The position numbers were made by a program, and so were the translations under genes. DNA of 64,000 bases from Streptomyces sp. ISL-98 (GTDB taxonomy: Bacteria > Actinomycetota > Actinomycetes > Streptomycetales > Streptomycetaceae), in contig NZ_JAGGPB010000005.1 in assembly GCF_018614055.1 (NCBI RefSeq), positions 198,699 to 262,698 on the forward strand, in the 5' to 3' direction. This document shows, piece after piece, positions 23,884 to 32,344 of the stretch (the stretch's first letter is position 1; each line of letters begins with the position of its first letter). The notes beneath the pieces were generated by a model. That model was not told the DNA's origin. It made no database searches and saw nothing but the letters and a program-made list of their open reading frames with translations.

Positions 23884-24888
23884 TTAGTGGTCCGGCGTAC
23901 CGTCAGGTCGGGCGACCGCCCGGTTGATCCTGCCGCCCAGCTCGGTGAGGTACGCGACCAGCTCCTGCGGCTGCGACACCGTGAACTCGCAGTCCACCAG
24001 CGCGAGTCGGAGCGCCAGCCACTCCACCGAGTCGGTGGACCCGACGTCGAGTCGGCAGCTGTTCTCGTCGACGGGCTCAGGCGTACCCAGCGAGCGCGGC
24101 AGCCGGGCCGCCACAAAAGCGGCGGGAGCATCGAACGCCGCCACGACGCGGTACTCCGCCACGGCCCGGTACTCCGACTGGAACCTCTGCAGCGACTGCT
24201 TGATGAAGTCGGCGGCGTTCCCGGTCGGCAGCCCGCGCGGCGTGAAGCGCGCCCCCGTGGCGAACGGCTCGCTGACCCGGTCCACGCGGAACGTCCGCCA
24301 GGCGTCCCGGTCCAGGTCGTACGCGACCAGGTACCACCGTCTGCCCGTGCTCACCAGGCGGTGCGGCTCGACCAGCCGCTTGCTCGCGGAGCCGTCCCCC
24401 GCCCGGTAGGCGAAGCGCAGCCGCTCCTGCCCGGTGGCCGCGCCCGCCATCACGGTGAGCGTATGCGGGTCGATGGACGCGCCGTCGCCGCTGGTCAGCG
24501 GGATCGTGGCGGCCTGGAGGGTGGAGACCTGGTGCCGCAGCCGGGACGGCAGCACCTGCTCCAGCTTCGCCAGCGCCCGTACGGACGCCTCCTCGATGCC
24601 CTCGACCGCGTGCCCGGCGCCGGCCCGCAGCCCGACGGCGATGGCGACGGCCTCCTCGTCGTCGAGGACCAGCGGCGGCATTGCCTTGCCCGCCACGAGC
24701 CGGTAGCCGCCGTCCGCGCCCAGCGTCGCCTGCACGGGATAGCCGAGCTCGCGCAGCCGGTCGATGTCGCGCCGTACGGTGCGGCGGCTGACCCGCAGGC
24801 GCTCGGCGAGCTCACTGCCCGGCCATTCGCGGGGCGTCTGGAGGAGCGACAGCAGTTGCAGCAGCCTTGCCGGGGTGTCTGTCGTCAT
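23884..24888 (-). CDS. YafY-type HTH/WYL-domain regulator
   Basis: 334 residues. The N-terminal HTH_11 is LLQLLSLLQTPREWPGSELAERLRVSRRTVRRDIDRLRELGYPV, and the WYL domain core is HRLVSTGRRWYLVAYDLDRDAWRTFRVDRV (about 180-215). A C-terminal WCX-like extension follows. WYL proteins sense nucleic-acid or nucleotide ligands and regulate nearby genes. It is divergent from a DHA2 transporter gene, with a perfect palindrome in the 63-bp gap, so it very probably controls that transporter and itself. Confidence 0.9.
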   Translation of the reverse strand: MTTDTPARLLQLLSLLQTPREWPGSELAERLRVSRRTVRRDIDRLRELGYPVQATLGADGGYRLVAGKAMPPLVLDDEEAVAIAVGLRAGAGHAVEGIEEASVRALAKLEQVLPSRLRHQVSTLQAATIPLTSGDGASIDPHTLTVMAGAATGQERLRFAYRAGDGSASKRLVEPHRLVSTGRRWYLVAYDLDRDAWRTFRVDRVSEPFATGARFTPRGLPTGNAADFIKQSLQRFQSEYRAVAEYRVVAAFDAPAAFVAARLPRSLGTPEPVDENSCRLDVGSTDSVEWLALRLALVDCEFTVSQPQELVAYLTELGGRINRAVARPDGTPDH

Positions 24889-24910
24889 GTCTTCCAGGAT
24901 GCCGGTTAAT

Positions 24911-24929
24911 TAGGACGAGATCTGTCCTA
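24911..24929. promoter_or_regulatory. Operator between WYL and MFS genes
   Basis: TAGGAC-7-GTCCTA is a perfect 6-bp inverted repeat whose centre also contains AGATCT. It lies in the short divergent region. Confidence 0.7.
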
Positions 24930-24951
24930 CAAACCGCCTACGGTCGCTCCC

Positions 24952-26478
24952 ATGACTTCCACACCACTGCCGTCCGAGCAGACCGACGAGGCCGGTGCGC
25001 CCGACCGCCGCCGGTGGTTCGCGCTCGCCATCGTGATGACCGCGGCCTTCATGGACCTGGTCGACGTCACGATCGTGAACATAGCCATCCCCAGCATCCA
25101 GGAGCACCTGGGCGCCACCTTCAGCTCGATCCAGTGGATCACCGCGGGGTATGCCCTGGCGTTCGCAGCCGGGCTGATCACGGGCGGCAGGCTCGGTGAC
25201 ATCTACGGCCGCAAGCGGCTCTTCCTCGTCGGCATCGGCGGCTTCACGCTGGCCTCCGCGCTCTGCGGATTCGCCGCGAACCCGGAGATGCTCGTCGCCT
25301 CCCGCATTCTCCAGGGCGCGATGGCAGCGCTGATGGTCCCGCAGGTCCTGTCGATCGTCCACGCCACCTTCCCCGCGCACGAGCGCGGCAAGGTCTTCGG
25401 CCTCTTCGGCGCGATCGTCGGCCTCGGCGCGGTGTCGGGCCCCATGCTCGGCGCGCTGCTCACCGAGTGGAACCTGTTCGGCCTGGAATGGCGGCCCATC
25501 TTCCTCATCAACCTGCCGGTCGGCATCGCGGGCCTGATCCTCGGCAGCCGCTTCATCAGCGAGTCCAAGGCCCCGAAGGCGCTGCGCCTCGACCTGATCG
25601 GCGTCCTGCTCGTGACGCTCGGCCTGCTCATGCTGATCTACCCGCTCACGCGCGGCGAGGAGCTGGACTGGCCGCTGTGGGGCCACCTCTCGATGGCCGG
25701 CAGCCTGGCCGTCTTCGCGCTCTTCGTCGTATTCGAGCGCTACAAGACCCGCAAGGACGGCTCGCCCCTCGTCGAGCTCTCCCTGTTCAAGGTGAAGAGC
25801 TTCGCCGCCGGTATCGCGGTGCAGCTGACCTTCGGTGTGTCCCTCGGCATCTTCTTCCTGGTCTGGACGCTGTACATGCAGATCGGGCTCGGCTGGAGTG
25901 CGCTGCGCGCGGGCACGACGGGCATCCCGTTCTCCATCGCCGTGTCGCTGGCGGCAGGTCTTTCCGTACAGAAGCTCGTCCCGCGCTTCGGCCGGAAGGT
26001 CCTCCAGACGGGCGCGCTGACGATGGCGGCCGGTCTGCTGCTCTACATCTGGGAGGCCGACCGGTACGGCACGGCCATCCAGTCCTGGCAGATGGCGCTG
26101 CCGCTCGTGGTGATGGGGCTCGGCATGGGCCTGATCGTGGCGCCGCTGACGGACGCGGTGCTGTCCGAGGTGCCGCGCGAGCACTCCGGCTCGGCGTCCG
26201 GCCTGATCAACACGATGACGCAGATGGGCAACGCGCTCGGGCTCGGCCTGGTCTCGGTCGTCTTCTTCGGAGTCATCGACGACAAGCTCGCGCCGGAGGC
26301 GGTGGGCGTCGCCTTCGTGGACGCGTTCCAGAACGCGCTGTGGTGGGCGACGGCGGTGCTGGTGGTCATCTTCTGCCTGATGTTCGCGCTGCCGGCCCGG
26401 CCGCGGGTGGGGATGGAAGGCGCGGACGAGCCCGCTGCCGATGCTCCGGTGGTCAAGGAGCCGGTGCTCACGCCGTGA
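24952..26478 (+). CDS. MFS drug transporter, DHA2 family
   Basis: 508 residues, about 14 membrane helices. The start carries DLVDVTIVNIAIPSIQEHL (motif D1), motif A GGRLGDIYGRKRLF, and FGAIVGLGAVSGPMLGALL (motif C). A presumed proton-driven exporter of hydrophobic compounds. It is divergent from the WYL regulator, with the shared operator at 24911-24929. A T-tailed hairpin follows. It is a paralogue in type, not a duplicate, of the transporter at 18917. Confidence 0.9.
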   Translation: MTSTPLPSEQTDEAGAPDRRRWFALAIVMTAAFMDLVDVTIVNIAIPSIQEHLGATFSSIQWITAGYALAFAAGLITGGRLGDIYGRKRLFLVGIGGFTLASALCGFAANPEMLVASRILQGAMAALMVPQVLSIVHATFPAHERGKVFGLFGAIVGLGAVSGPMLGALLTEWNLFGLEWRPIFLINLPVGIAGLILGSRFISESKAPKALRLDLIGVLLVTLGLLMLIYPLTRGEELDWPLWGHLSMAGSLAVFALFVVFERYKTRKDGSPLVELSLFKVKSFAAGIAVQLTFGVSLGIFFLVWTLYMQIGLGWSALRAGTTGIPFSIAVSLAAGLSVQKLVPRFGRKVLQTGALTMAAGLLLYIWEADRYGTAIQSWQMALPLVVMGLGMGLIVAPLTDAVLSEVPREHSGSASGLINTMTQMGNALGLGLVSVVFFGVIDDKLAPEAVGVAFVDAFQNALWWATAVLVVIFCLMFALPARPRVGMEGADEPAADAPVVKEPVLTP

Positions 26479-26503
26479 CCGGTGCCTGACTGCTCGCGCC
26501 GGC

Positions 26504-26545
26504 GGCGCCCGTTTGCCTCATCAGGCACGGGCGCCGTCGCCCTTT
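26504..26545 (+). terminator. Rho-independent terminator after the MFS gene
   Basis: GGCGCCCG/CGGGCGCC (26504-26511 with 26528-26535) plus an inner GCCT/AGGC stem is followed within 10 bases by TTTTT. Confidence 0.85.
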
Positions 26546-26655
26546 TTGCGCCCGGCTATGCCCGTTTCGATGCCCGAATCTGTTTAGACCAAGAATTCGG
26601 ACCGTACCCTTCTTGCAAAACCACAGGTTCGGGCATTGAACGGATGTAAACCCAC

Positions 26656-27417
26656 ATGTACGCACCGGAGCGTCAGCAGGAGATCCTCCGCCTCGCACGC
26701 GAGAGCGGGCGGGTGGACGTGCTCTCCCTCGCCGAGACCTTCCAGGTCACCGCCGAGACCATCCGCCGCGATCTCAAGGCCCTTGACCGCGCCGGGCTCG
26801 TCCGCCGGGTGCACGGCGGCGCCATCCCGGCAGGCAGCCTCGACTTCGAGCCCGACCTCGCCGAGCGCGAGTCCAGCGCCGCCGACGAGAAGGACCGCAT
26901 CGCGCGTGCGGCCCTCGCCGAACTGCCCGCCCAGGGCAGCGTCGTCCTCGACGCGGGTTCGACCATCGGGCGGCTGGCCGCCGACGTGCCCCTGGAGTCC
27001 GGGCTGACCGTCGTCACCCATGCGCTGCCGGTCGCCGCCCGCCTGGCCGACCACCCCGGCATCGACCTGCACCTGGTCGGAGGCCGCGTCCGGCACCGTA
27101 CGCGGGCCGCCGTCGATGCGTGGGCATTGCGGGCGTACGGCGAGATCCGCGCCGACGTCGCCTTCATCGCGACCAACGGGTTCGCGCTCGACAGCGGGCT
27201 CACCACCCCCGACCTCGCCGAGGCCGCCGTGAAGCGGGCCGTCGTCGCGGCCGCCCGCCGGGTGGTGCTGCTGGCCGACTCCGCCAAGTACGGGCAGGAA
27301 CACTTCGCCCGCTTCGGCGACCTCACCGACGTCGACCTGCTCATCACCGACACCGGCCTCAGCCCGGAAGACGCCGCCGCCATCGAGGCCGCCGGCACGG
27401 AGGTCGTACGCGCATGA
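26656..27417 (+). CDS. fruR: DeoR-family regulator of fructose utilisation (FruR-like)
   Basis: 253 residues. The HTH reads APERQQEILRLARESGRVDVLSLAETFQVTAETIRRDLKALDRAGLVRRVHGGA, and the sugar-phosphate sensor domain contains VLDAGSTIGRLA, VVTHALPVAARL and DVAFIATNGF. Its ATG follows an AT-richer leader (26580-26655). It overlaps fruK by four bases (ATGA), the normal fruR-fruK-fruA order of Streptomyces. This gene looks intact although its target operon is destroyed, so any remaining regulation must act on itself or elsewhere. Confidence 0.85.
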   Translation: MYAPERQQEILRLARESGRVDVLSLAETFQVTAETIRRDLKALDRAGLVRRVHGGAIPAGSLDFEPDLAERESSAADEKDRIARAALAELPAQGSVVLDAGSTIGRLAADVPLESGLTVVTHALPVAARLADHPGIDLHLVGGRVRHRTRAAVDAWALRAYGEIRADVAFIATNGFALDSGLTTPDLAEAAVKRAVVAAARRVVLLADSAKYGQEHFARFGDLTDVDLLITDTGLSPEDAAAIEAAGTEVVRA

Positions 27418-27683
27418 TCCTCACCGTCACGCCCAACCCGAGCCTGGACCGTACGTACGAGGTCCCCGCTCTCGACCACGGCGAGGTCCTGCGTGCCACC
27501 GCCGACCGGATGGACCCGGGCGGCAAGGGAGTCAACGTCTCGCGCGCCGTCGCCGCCGCCGGGCACCGCACCGTCGCCGTCATGCCGCTCGGCGGGGCTC
27601 CGGGTGCGCTCGTCGCCCAACTCCTGGGCGCGTAGGGCATCGAGGTCGCGCCGGTGCCGGTCGTGGGCGACACCCGCTCCAAC
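27414..27683 (+). pseudogene. fruK: 1-phosphofructokinase, truncated and with nonsense codon
   Basis: The frame reads MILTVTPNPSLDRTYEVPAL, MDPGGKGVNVSRAVAAAG, AVMPLGGAPGALVAQLLGA, then TAG at 27633-27635, then GIEVAPVPVVGDTRSN up to 27683. Family members read Gln at the stop, so CAG became TAG. After TRSN the sequence is unrelated. Only about 90 of roughly 310 codons survive; the sugar-binding GGK and fold start are present, while the catalytic C-terminal GxGD region is missing. Fructose-1-phosphate phosphorylation cannot be performed. Confidence 0.9.
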
Positions 27684-27919
27684 AGGCAGCCCTCGATCAG
27701 CTCCCTTGAGAGCTTCTCGCGGCAGCACGCACCTTCCGGATCAACTGCAGCACGACTTCCGTATGCGCTGCCCGAATCGCGGCCAGCGTAAGGGGCCGTG
27801 ATCACTCGCCCCAAAGCAGCTCCAGCCCAAAGCCGCCACCGACCGCGTGACGAAGTGCGGGTAGATCGACAGCGCAGGCCGGCAATACGGTGCCCCCATG
27901 AACCACAACCGAAAGGGCA
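27684..27919. other. Junction DNA, no recognisable gene
   Basis: The sequence leaves fruK at 27683 and has lower GC than its flanks. Fragmentary frames on the minus strand look protein-like for short stretches but carry stops and give no family. This is the left junction of the foreign block. Confidence 0.5.
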
Positions 27920-28345
27920 ATGCCGCGTAGGCGCCCGGCCGAAGTGCGGGATGACATTCCCGTACGCATCAGCAGCCGTCGCCCTCGCTACCCAGTCATC
28001 GACCGTCTACCGGGAGGGTGCGAGGCCCACATCCGCAGGCTTGAACGCACCCGCTACTGGCCAGGCGCAACAGCCGAAGCGTTCTGGCACTGGGCCGCTT
28101 TGGCGCACGGTCCATTGAGGCGCATGGCGGACCCGTACACCGCGTCCCGGTGCGGCATCCCTGAGTGCGGGTGCGATCCAGGGCTCTTTCGCGATCACCT
28201 CGAAGAGATGCTGCATGCGTTGCCGAAGAAGTCGGCCCAGGAGCTGCGCAAGCTCGTCTGGGCTCTCGACAGCAAGATCCTGACCCGAGCGAAGGTTGTC
28301 CGTGCCGACTCTCCTGGCACCCCGTGGTGGCGAGATCAGCTCTAG
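27920..28345 (+). CDS. Hypothetical protein
   Basis: 141 residues from an ATG with GAAAGGG three bases upstream. The C-terminal half is helical and charged (DHLEEMLHALPKKSAQELRKLVWALDSKIL), and a CGIPECGCDPG cluster lies at about 85-95, so a metal site is possible. I do not recognise a family, though similar sequences are common hypothetical proteins in actinomycetes. It lies in the block inserted between the fruK and fruA remnants; base composition is lower in GC than the chromosomal genes around. Confidence 0.6.
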   Translation: MPRRRPAEVRDDIPVRISSRRPRYPVIDRLPGGCEAHIRRLERTRYWPGATAEAFWHWAALAHGPLRRMADPYTASRCGIPECGCDPGLFRDHLEEMLHALPKKSAQELRKLVWALDSKILTRAKVVRADSPGTPWWRDQL

Positions 28346-28670
28346 CGATCCGACATCAACGGCTGACACCAACAGGTGCGAACGAGAGGGGTTGCGCCTG
28401 AACACGAAAAGCTAACCAGCCAGACGAAACGGTTGGGTCACCTGGAGCAGCGGCTCAGAGTGACCGACCTGATAAGGATGATGGCTGGGTCTCAAAACTT
28501 CGGGCTTGCCTGCCCCTCCGACCTGCCCTTCCCCCGCGTGCCCCCTGCCTTCACAGCTGCCGTGGCCTGCCACTAGTGTTTCGCCGCTGCCGTACGGACG
28601 ACGAACACGATGCCGTTCGTTCACCTCGGGGGAGAGGCCCGGTGGCCATCCATTTACCTGTGGGGGCACA
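28346..28670. other. Gene-free leader region
   Basis: No coding frame with a credible start is seen. The stretch is the long leader and promoter region of the following secreted-protein gene. GTGGGGG precedes the TTG start. Confidence 0.5.
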
Positions 28671-30695
28671 TTGAACACGCCTACGCGCCGCAGATTCGCG
28701 GCGCTCACGACCGTCGCCGCGCTCGCGGCCGGTCTCGTCGCCGGGCTTCCGGGCCCGGCGACTGCCGTCACCGGCAGCTGGCCGGCCGTCGACGGCAAAC
28801 TGCTGTACACCGATGTCGGCGGTCAGATGAGCTTCGTTGACCCCAACGGGTCCTCATGGTCCTCGTTCAGCCCGACTGGAAACCAGGGCGCCTGGTCCGC
28901 CGACGGCAGCCAGGTCGCCTTCGTGAACCCCTACGACGACCACATCCGCACGGCATGGGCCGACTCGGAGGACACCGGTGTCGACATCACCATGCCGACG
29001 GGCAGCGGCTGGCATCCGGCCGACCCGACGTTCTGGTACGGCGGCGGCGATATCGTCTTCACCGCGGCAGGCCGACTGCGGGTGACCGCGGCCGACGGCA
29101 CCCGCGCACCCCAGGCACTGTTCGGCACCGACGTCGACGGCTGCGACTCCAAGCCCAGCGGCGCGGTCAACGGCATGCTGGCCTTCGTGCGCACCGGCAC
29201 GAGCTGCGCGACCGCCGGCACTCCGGCCGTGTGGGTCTACAACGGCCGTACCGGGGCGTTCACCAAGCTGGCCGACAACGCGAAGGATCCGAGCATCTCC
29301 GCGGACGGCCAGTCGGTGGCCTTCACCCGGTCCGTCGATGGGCACAAGCAGCTGTTCACGGTCAAGACCGACGGCACCGGGTTGACCCAGGTCACCACGG
29401 ACGCCACCGACCACAACCGGCCCGCCTGGTCGCCGCAGGGCAACCGGATCGCGTACGACATCTTCGTCTCCGGCAACCCGGACGTCCCGCAGGGCCCGCA
29501 GGTGTGGATCCACGACCTCGGCACGGGCACGGAGACGCGGGTTTTCCAGGGCGACGGCACCAACGTGGCCTGGCAGCCGCTCAGGGACAACACGATCTCC
29601 CGGGTCTACGGCTCCGACACCTACGACACCAACATCGCGTCGTCCAAGTGGACGTGGAACACGGTCGGCAAGAGCACGCCCGGCCTGACGAATGCGGGCG
29701 CGGCCGTCCTCATCAGCAAGTCGGACTCGGCGTACGCCACCACCGCGACCTCGCTGGCCGGCAAGAAGCGCGGACCGGTGCTGATGACCTCCGGAACGAG
29801 CCTGGACTCCTCGGTGCAGACCGAGCTGCAGCGCATGCTGCCGAAGGGCAAGACGGTCTACCTGGTCGGCGGCACCAACGTCCTCAGCAGCTCGGTGGCG
29901 TCCAAGGTGACCTCGCTCGGGTACGTCGCCAAGCGACTGTCCGACGTCTCGCGCTACTCCACCTCGGTGGCCGTGGCCAAGACGATCACCAGTACGCCGA
30001 AGTACGTGTTCCTGGCCACCGGCACCGACTACCACAACGCCCTCGCGGCCAGTTCCGCCGCGGGGTCCATGGGCAGTTCGGGGACCGCGGTCGTGCTGCT
30101 GACCGACGGCTCGACCATGACCGCGTCCGTCTACGGCCACCTCGACAAGTACAGCCCGAGCACGACGAAGATCATCACGGTGGGGACCGACGCCGAGTCG
30201 GCGCTGGCCAAGGCTTACAAGGCTGGCAAGATGCCGCACTGGCCCAGCCAGTACAGCTACTACCGGGTCGCCGGCGCCAATCCGCAGTCGAACGCCGCGC
30301 AGCTCGCCAAGCTGTGGTGGTCGCTGCCGTCGAACGCCGCGGTGGCCTCCGTGGGCAGTTGGCGCGGGGGTGTCTCCGCGTCGTCGGCGATGACCACCTA
30401 CGGTCCGCTGCTGTGGACCGACGTCACCTCGCTGCCGTACGACACCAAGCGGTACCTGATGCGGATGTCGGCGAGCATGAACCACGTGGCCGTCTTCGGC
30501 GGCACCGGCTCGGTCGACGCGTCCGTCATCCCGATGATCGGTGCGGCCATCGGCGTGGGCAGCCACTACGCCTACACCCCGTACTACAAGGGAGCGGCCC
30601 CGCAGAGCCCGACCGCCCAGCCGCAGTCCGCCAGCAGCACCATGCACGCTCCAAGCCCGGACCTGGCCCCTCTCCAGGTGACGGTCAAGAGGTAA
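28671..30695 (+). CDS. Secreted PD40 plus cell-wall-binding repeat 2 protein
   Basis: 674 residues from a TTG with GTGGGGG four bases upstream. TPTRRRFAALTTVAALAAGLVAGLPGPATA is a signal peptide. Residues about 40-300 hold TolB/PD40-like beta-propeller repeats (GAWSADGSQVAFVN, DPSISADGQSVAFTRS, RPAWSPQGNRIAYD). From about residue 310, cell-wall-binding-2 repeats follow: VYGSDTYDTNIASSKWTW, GPVLMTSGTSLDSSVQTEL, KTVYLVGGTNVLSSSV, RLSDVSRYSTSVAVA and a third near YYRVAGANPQS. The protein is expected to sit non-covalently on the wall. It ends in a perfect 10-bp hairpin. No upstream in-frame ATG is compatible with the signal peptide. Confidence 0.85.
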   Translation: MNTPTRRRFAALTTVAALAAGLVAGLPGPATAVTGSWPAVDGKLLYTDVGGQMSFVDPNGSSWSSFSPTGNQGAWSADGSQVAFVNPYDDHIRTAWADSEDTGVDITMPTGSGWHPADPTFWYGGGDIVFTAAGRLRVTAADGTRAPQALFGTDVDGCDSKPSGAVNGMLAFVRTGTSCATAGTPAVWVYNGRTGAFTKLADNAKDPSISADGQSVAFTRSVDGHKQLFTVKTDGTGLTQVTTDATDHNRPAWSPQGNRIAYDIFVSGNPDVPQGPQVWIHDLGTGTETRVFQGDGTNVAWQPLRDNTISRVYGSDTYDTNIASSKWTWNTVGKSTPGLTNAGAAVLISKSDSAYATTATSLAGKKRGPVLMTSGTSLDSSVQTELQRMLPKGKTVYLVGGTNVLSSSVASKVTSLGYVAKRLSDVSRYSTSVAVAKTITSTPKYVFLATGTDYHNALAASSAAGSMGSSGTAVVLLTDGSTMTASVYGHLDKYSPSTTKIITVGTDAESALAKAYKAGKMPHWPSQYSYYRVAGANPQSNAAQLAKLWWSLPSNAAVASVGSWRGGVSASSAMTTYGPLLWTDVTSLPYDTKRYLMRMSASMNHVAVFGGTGSVDASVIPMIGAAIGVGSHYAYTPYYKGAAPQSPTAQPQSASSTMHAPSPDLAPLQVTVKR

Positions 30696-30705
30696 CTGCC
30701 GTGCT

Positions 30706-30735
30706 GCCTGGGCCGCCGACGGCTACGGCCCAGGC
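30706..30735 (+). terminator. Terminator after the CWB2 gene
   Basis: A perfect 10-bp stem (30706-30715 with 30726-30735) lies ten bases past the stop codon. Confidence 0.75.
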
Positions 30736-30865
30736 CGCCGACATGTCTCCAACTGCGTGACGACATCAACTGTAGCTACGGATCAGAAGGTGACCGTGCC
30801 TCTGCCGTGCCCGGTCGACCGGAAACTGACGGGGAACCACGGTGGTTGACGGACAGCGCACATGA

Positions 30866-30904
30866 GAACGGCCCCCGATCGATTCACCTGGTCAGGGGCC
30901 GTTC
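30866..30904 (-). terminator. Hairpin behind the first tRNA relic
   Basis: A perfect 10-bp stem (30866-30875 with 30895-30904) lies directly past the 3' side of the tRNA-like fragment at 30909-30963, as it would for a working tRNA gene. Confidence 0.65.
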
Positions 30905-30908
30905 ATCT

Positions 30909-30963
30909 GCGGTGGGTGTGGGATATGAACCCACGGAGACATCGCTGCCACGACGGTTTTCAA
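30909..30963 (-). repeat. Class II (serine-like) tRNA 3' relic, copy 1
   Basis: Read on the minus strand it has a T arm (GTGGG-TTCATAT-CCCAC), the 3' acceptor side ACCCACC and an anticodon-arm fragment containing TTGAAAAC, suggesting a UGA serine tRNA. The 5' half and D arm are missing or too altered to fold. 51 of 55 bases match 32171-32225 in the same orientation. Confidence 0.65.
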
Positions 30964-31007
30964 ATCGTCGTGCCGTAAGCCTCCGCCGGGGCCCGGGCCC
31001 TGCGGCT

Positions 31008-31940
31008 CTAGTTGGCCAGCCAGTCCGTGAGGGTCACGGGACGGTCGGTGAGCACGCGGAGGTTCCCCCCGTCGGCGGCATCGACGACATAGACGCCGCT
31101 TGTGCCGGCGAAGTCGTCGACGGCGGTGAAGGCGATCCGGCTGCCGTCGGGGGAGAAGACCGGATTCTGGATGCTGGAGAGGGGCATCGGCCACTGCGGC
31201 TCGGTGGCGGCGCCGGTGGCCACGTCCGTGATGCGCAGGCCGTGCCCGGTGGAGTGGACGACGCGCTGCCCGTCGGGGGACCAATCAGCGGCCGTCGACC
31301 ACGCCTGGTGATCGGTTGTGACGGCGCGGACCTCGCGGGTGGCCAAGTTCAGGGTGTAGACGTCGGAGCCGTACTCCGTGCCGTCAGGCGTCTCGTACGA
31401 GGTGGCCTTCAGGAAGGCGATGCTCCGGCCGTCCGGGGAGAACGTGCCGTGGCTGCCGGAGGTGAGCACCTCAGCACCGGTGCCGTCCGTGGCGATCCAC
31501 TCCAGGCCGCGTGGGCTGTCGTAGACGACCCGCTTACCGCTCGGAGACCAGTCAGGGTGTCCGACGTACGGCGCGGTGGCGTCTTCGGGCTGGACGCCCT
31601 CGGCCAGGACGCGCCGGTCGCTGCCGTCGGCGTCGGCGATCACCAGGTCGCGGGCGTACATGCACCCTTCGGTCTGCGGTATGCACGTATCCCGGCGTTG
31701 GATGTACGCCACCCGGGAGCCCTTGGGCGAGAGGACCCCGTCTTCCGCGGCCTGGGCGAACGTGGTGGTGACGGAGCCGGTCGCCGGGTCCAGCGCGACG
31801 GTGGCGGGGGACCCCGCAGAGTAGTCCGTGGCGGTGATCCGGCCCGCCTCCACCGTTCCCTCCGCGCCGGCGGTCCCCGCCAGTGACAGGCTCGTCGCAA
31901 CCGCGAGCCCGACTGTCAACGCAGCGTGTGTGAAGCGCAC
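31008..31940 (-). CDS. Secreted PD40/TolB-like beta-propeller protein
   Basis: 310 residues. MRFTHAALTVGLAVATSLSLAGTAGA is a signal peptide. Repeated WSPxGxxVVY/FSPDGxxIAF motifs follow (VLSPKGSRVAYIQ, DWSPSGKRVVYDS, TFSPDGRSIAFLK, DWSPDGQRVVHST, VFSPDGSRIAFTA), so the mature protein is a small propeller. No catalytic domain is seen. It lies exactly between the two tRNA-like repeats, so it is probably cargo of the element that left them. The upstream secreted protein at 28671 has related PD40 repeats. Confidence 0.85.
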   Translation of the reverse strand: MRFTHAALTVGLAVATSLSLAGTAGAEGTVEAGRITATDYSAGSPATVALDPATGSVTTTFAQAAEDGVLSPKGSRVAYIQRRDTCIPQTEGCMYARDLVIADADGSDRRVLAEGVQPEDATAPYVGHPDWSPSGKRVVYDSPRGLEWIATDGTGAEVLTSGSHGTFSPDGRSIAFLKATSYETPDGTEYGSDVYTLNLATREVRAVTTDHQAWSTAADWSPDGQRVVHSTGHGLRITDVATGAATEPQWPMPLSSIQNPVFSPDGSRIAFTAVDDFAGTSGVYVVDAADGGNLRVLTDRPVTLTDWLAN

Positions 31941-32111
31941 ATGCGCTCCTTTCTTGCTTCTGTGGACCGGCCATACCGGCCCTGCTGATCACAGCGCACG
32001 CCGATCAAGAAACGTCACGTTCGGCGAGGCTGCCGAATCCTGGCCGCAGGTTGGCCGTACACCCTGGTCCACAGTGGGATACGGGCGAGGCAGGGTGAGA
32101 CAGGGTGAACG

Positions 32112-32148
32112 CAGAAGGGGTGTCTCCGAGTCGGAGACACCCCTTCTG
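32112..32148 (-). terminator. Strong palindromic terminator behind tRNA relic copy 2
   Basis: A perfect 18-bp stem (32112-32129 with 32131-32148) is separated by a single base. On the minus strand it follows the relic at 32171-32225 and lies upstream of the PD40 gene. Confidence 0.75.
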
Positions 32149-32170
32149 ACCTGTACCTACGTTGAGCTGC

Positions 32171-32225
32171 GCGGTGGGTGTGGGATTTGAACCCACGGTG
32201 AGATCGCTGCCACGACGGCTTTCAA
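32171..32225 (-). repeat. Class II (serine-like) tRNA 3' relic, copy 2
   Basis: Same layout as copy 1 but with a better T arm (GTGGG-TTCAAAT-CCCAC). The sequence leaves the tRNA pattern just past the anticodon loop. No intact parent tRNA is present in the window. Confidence 0.65.
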
Positions 32226-32344
32226 GAGGGTGCTGCGCTGACGGGAGAACCCTGTCTTGAGCTGAATGAACGAGTACCTCAGGGCCCCTGAGTGCCCTCG
32301 GCGGTCCACACCTGGTCCACTGGCCGAGTGGCTCCAAGTACTAC

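Noticed and set aside
27684..27919. Transposase or integrase remnant at the left fru junction
   Set aside because: No frame on either strand gave a recognisable catalytic motif and no terminal inverted repeats were found.
28854..30647. 597-codon minus-strand frame opposite the CWB2 gene
   Set aside because: Its product is Arg/Gly/Val-rich with no domain, while the plus strand has a signal peptide, PD40 and wall-binding repeats.
30909..31000. Complete tRNA-Ser gene at copy 1
   Set aside because: The 5' acceptor strand and D arm do not pair with the 3' half, and the anticodon loop is not of normal size, so only a relic is supported.
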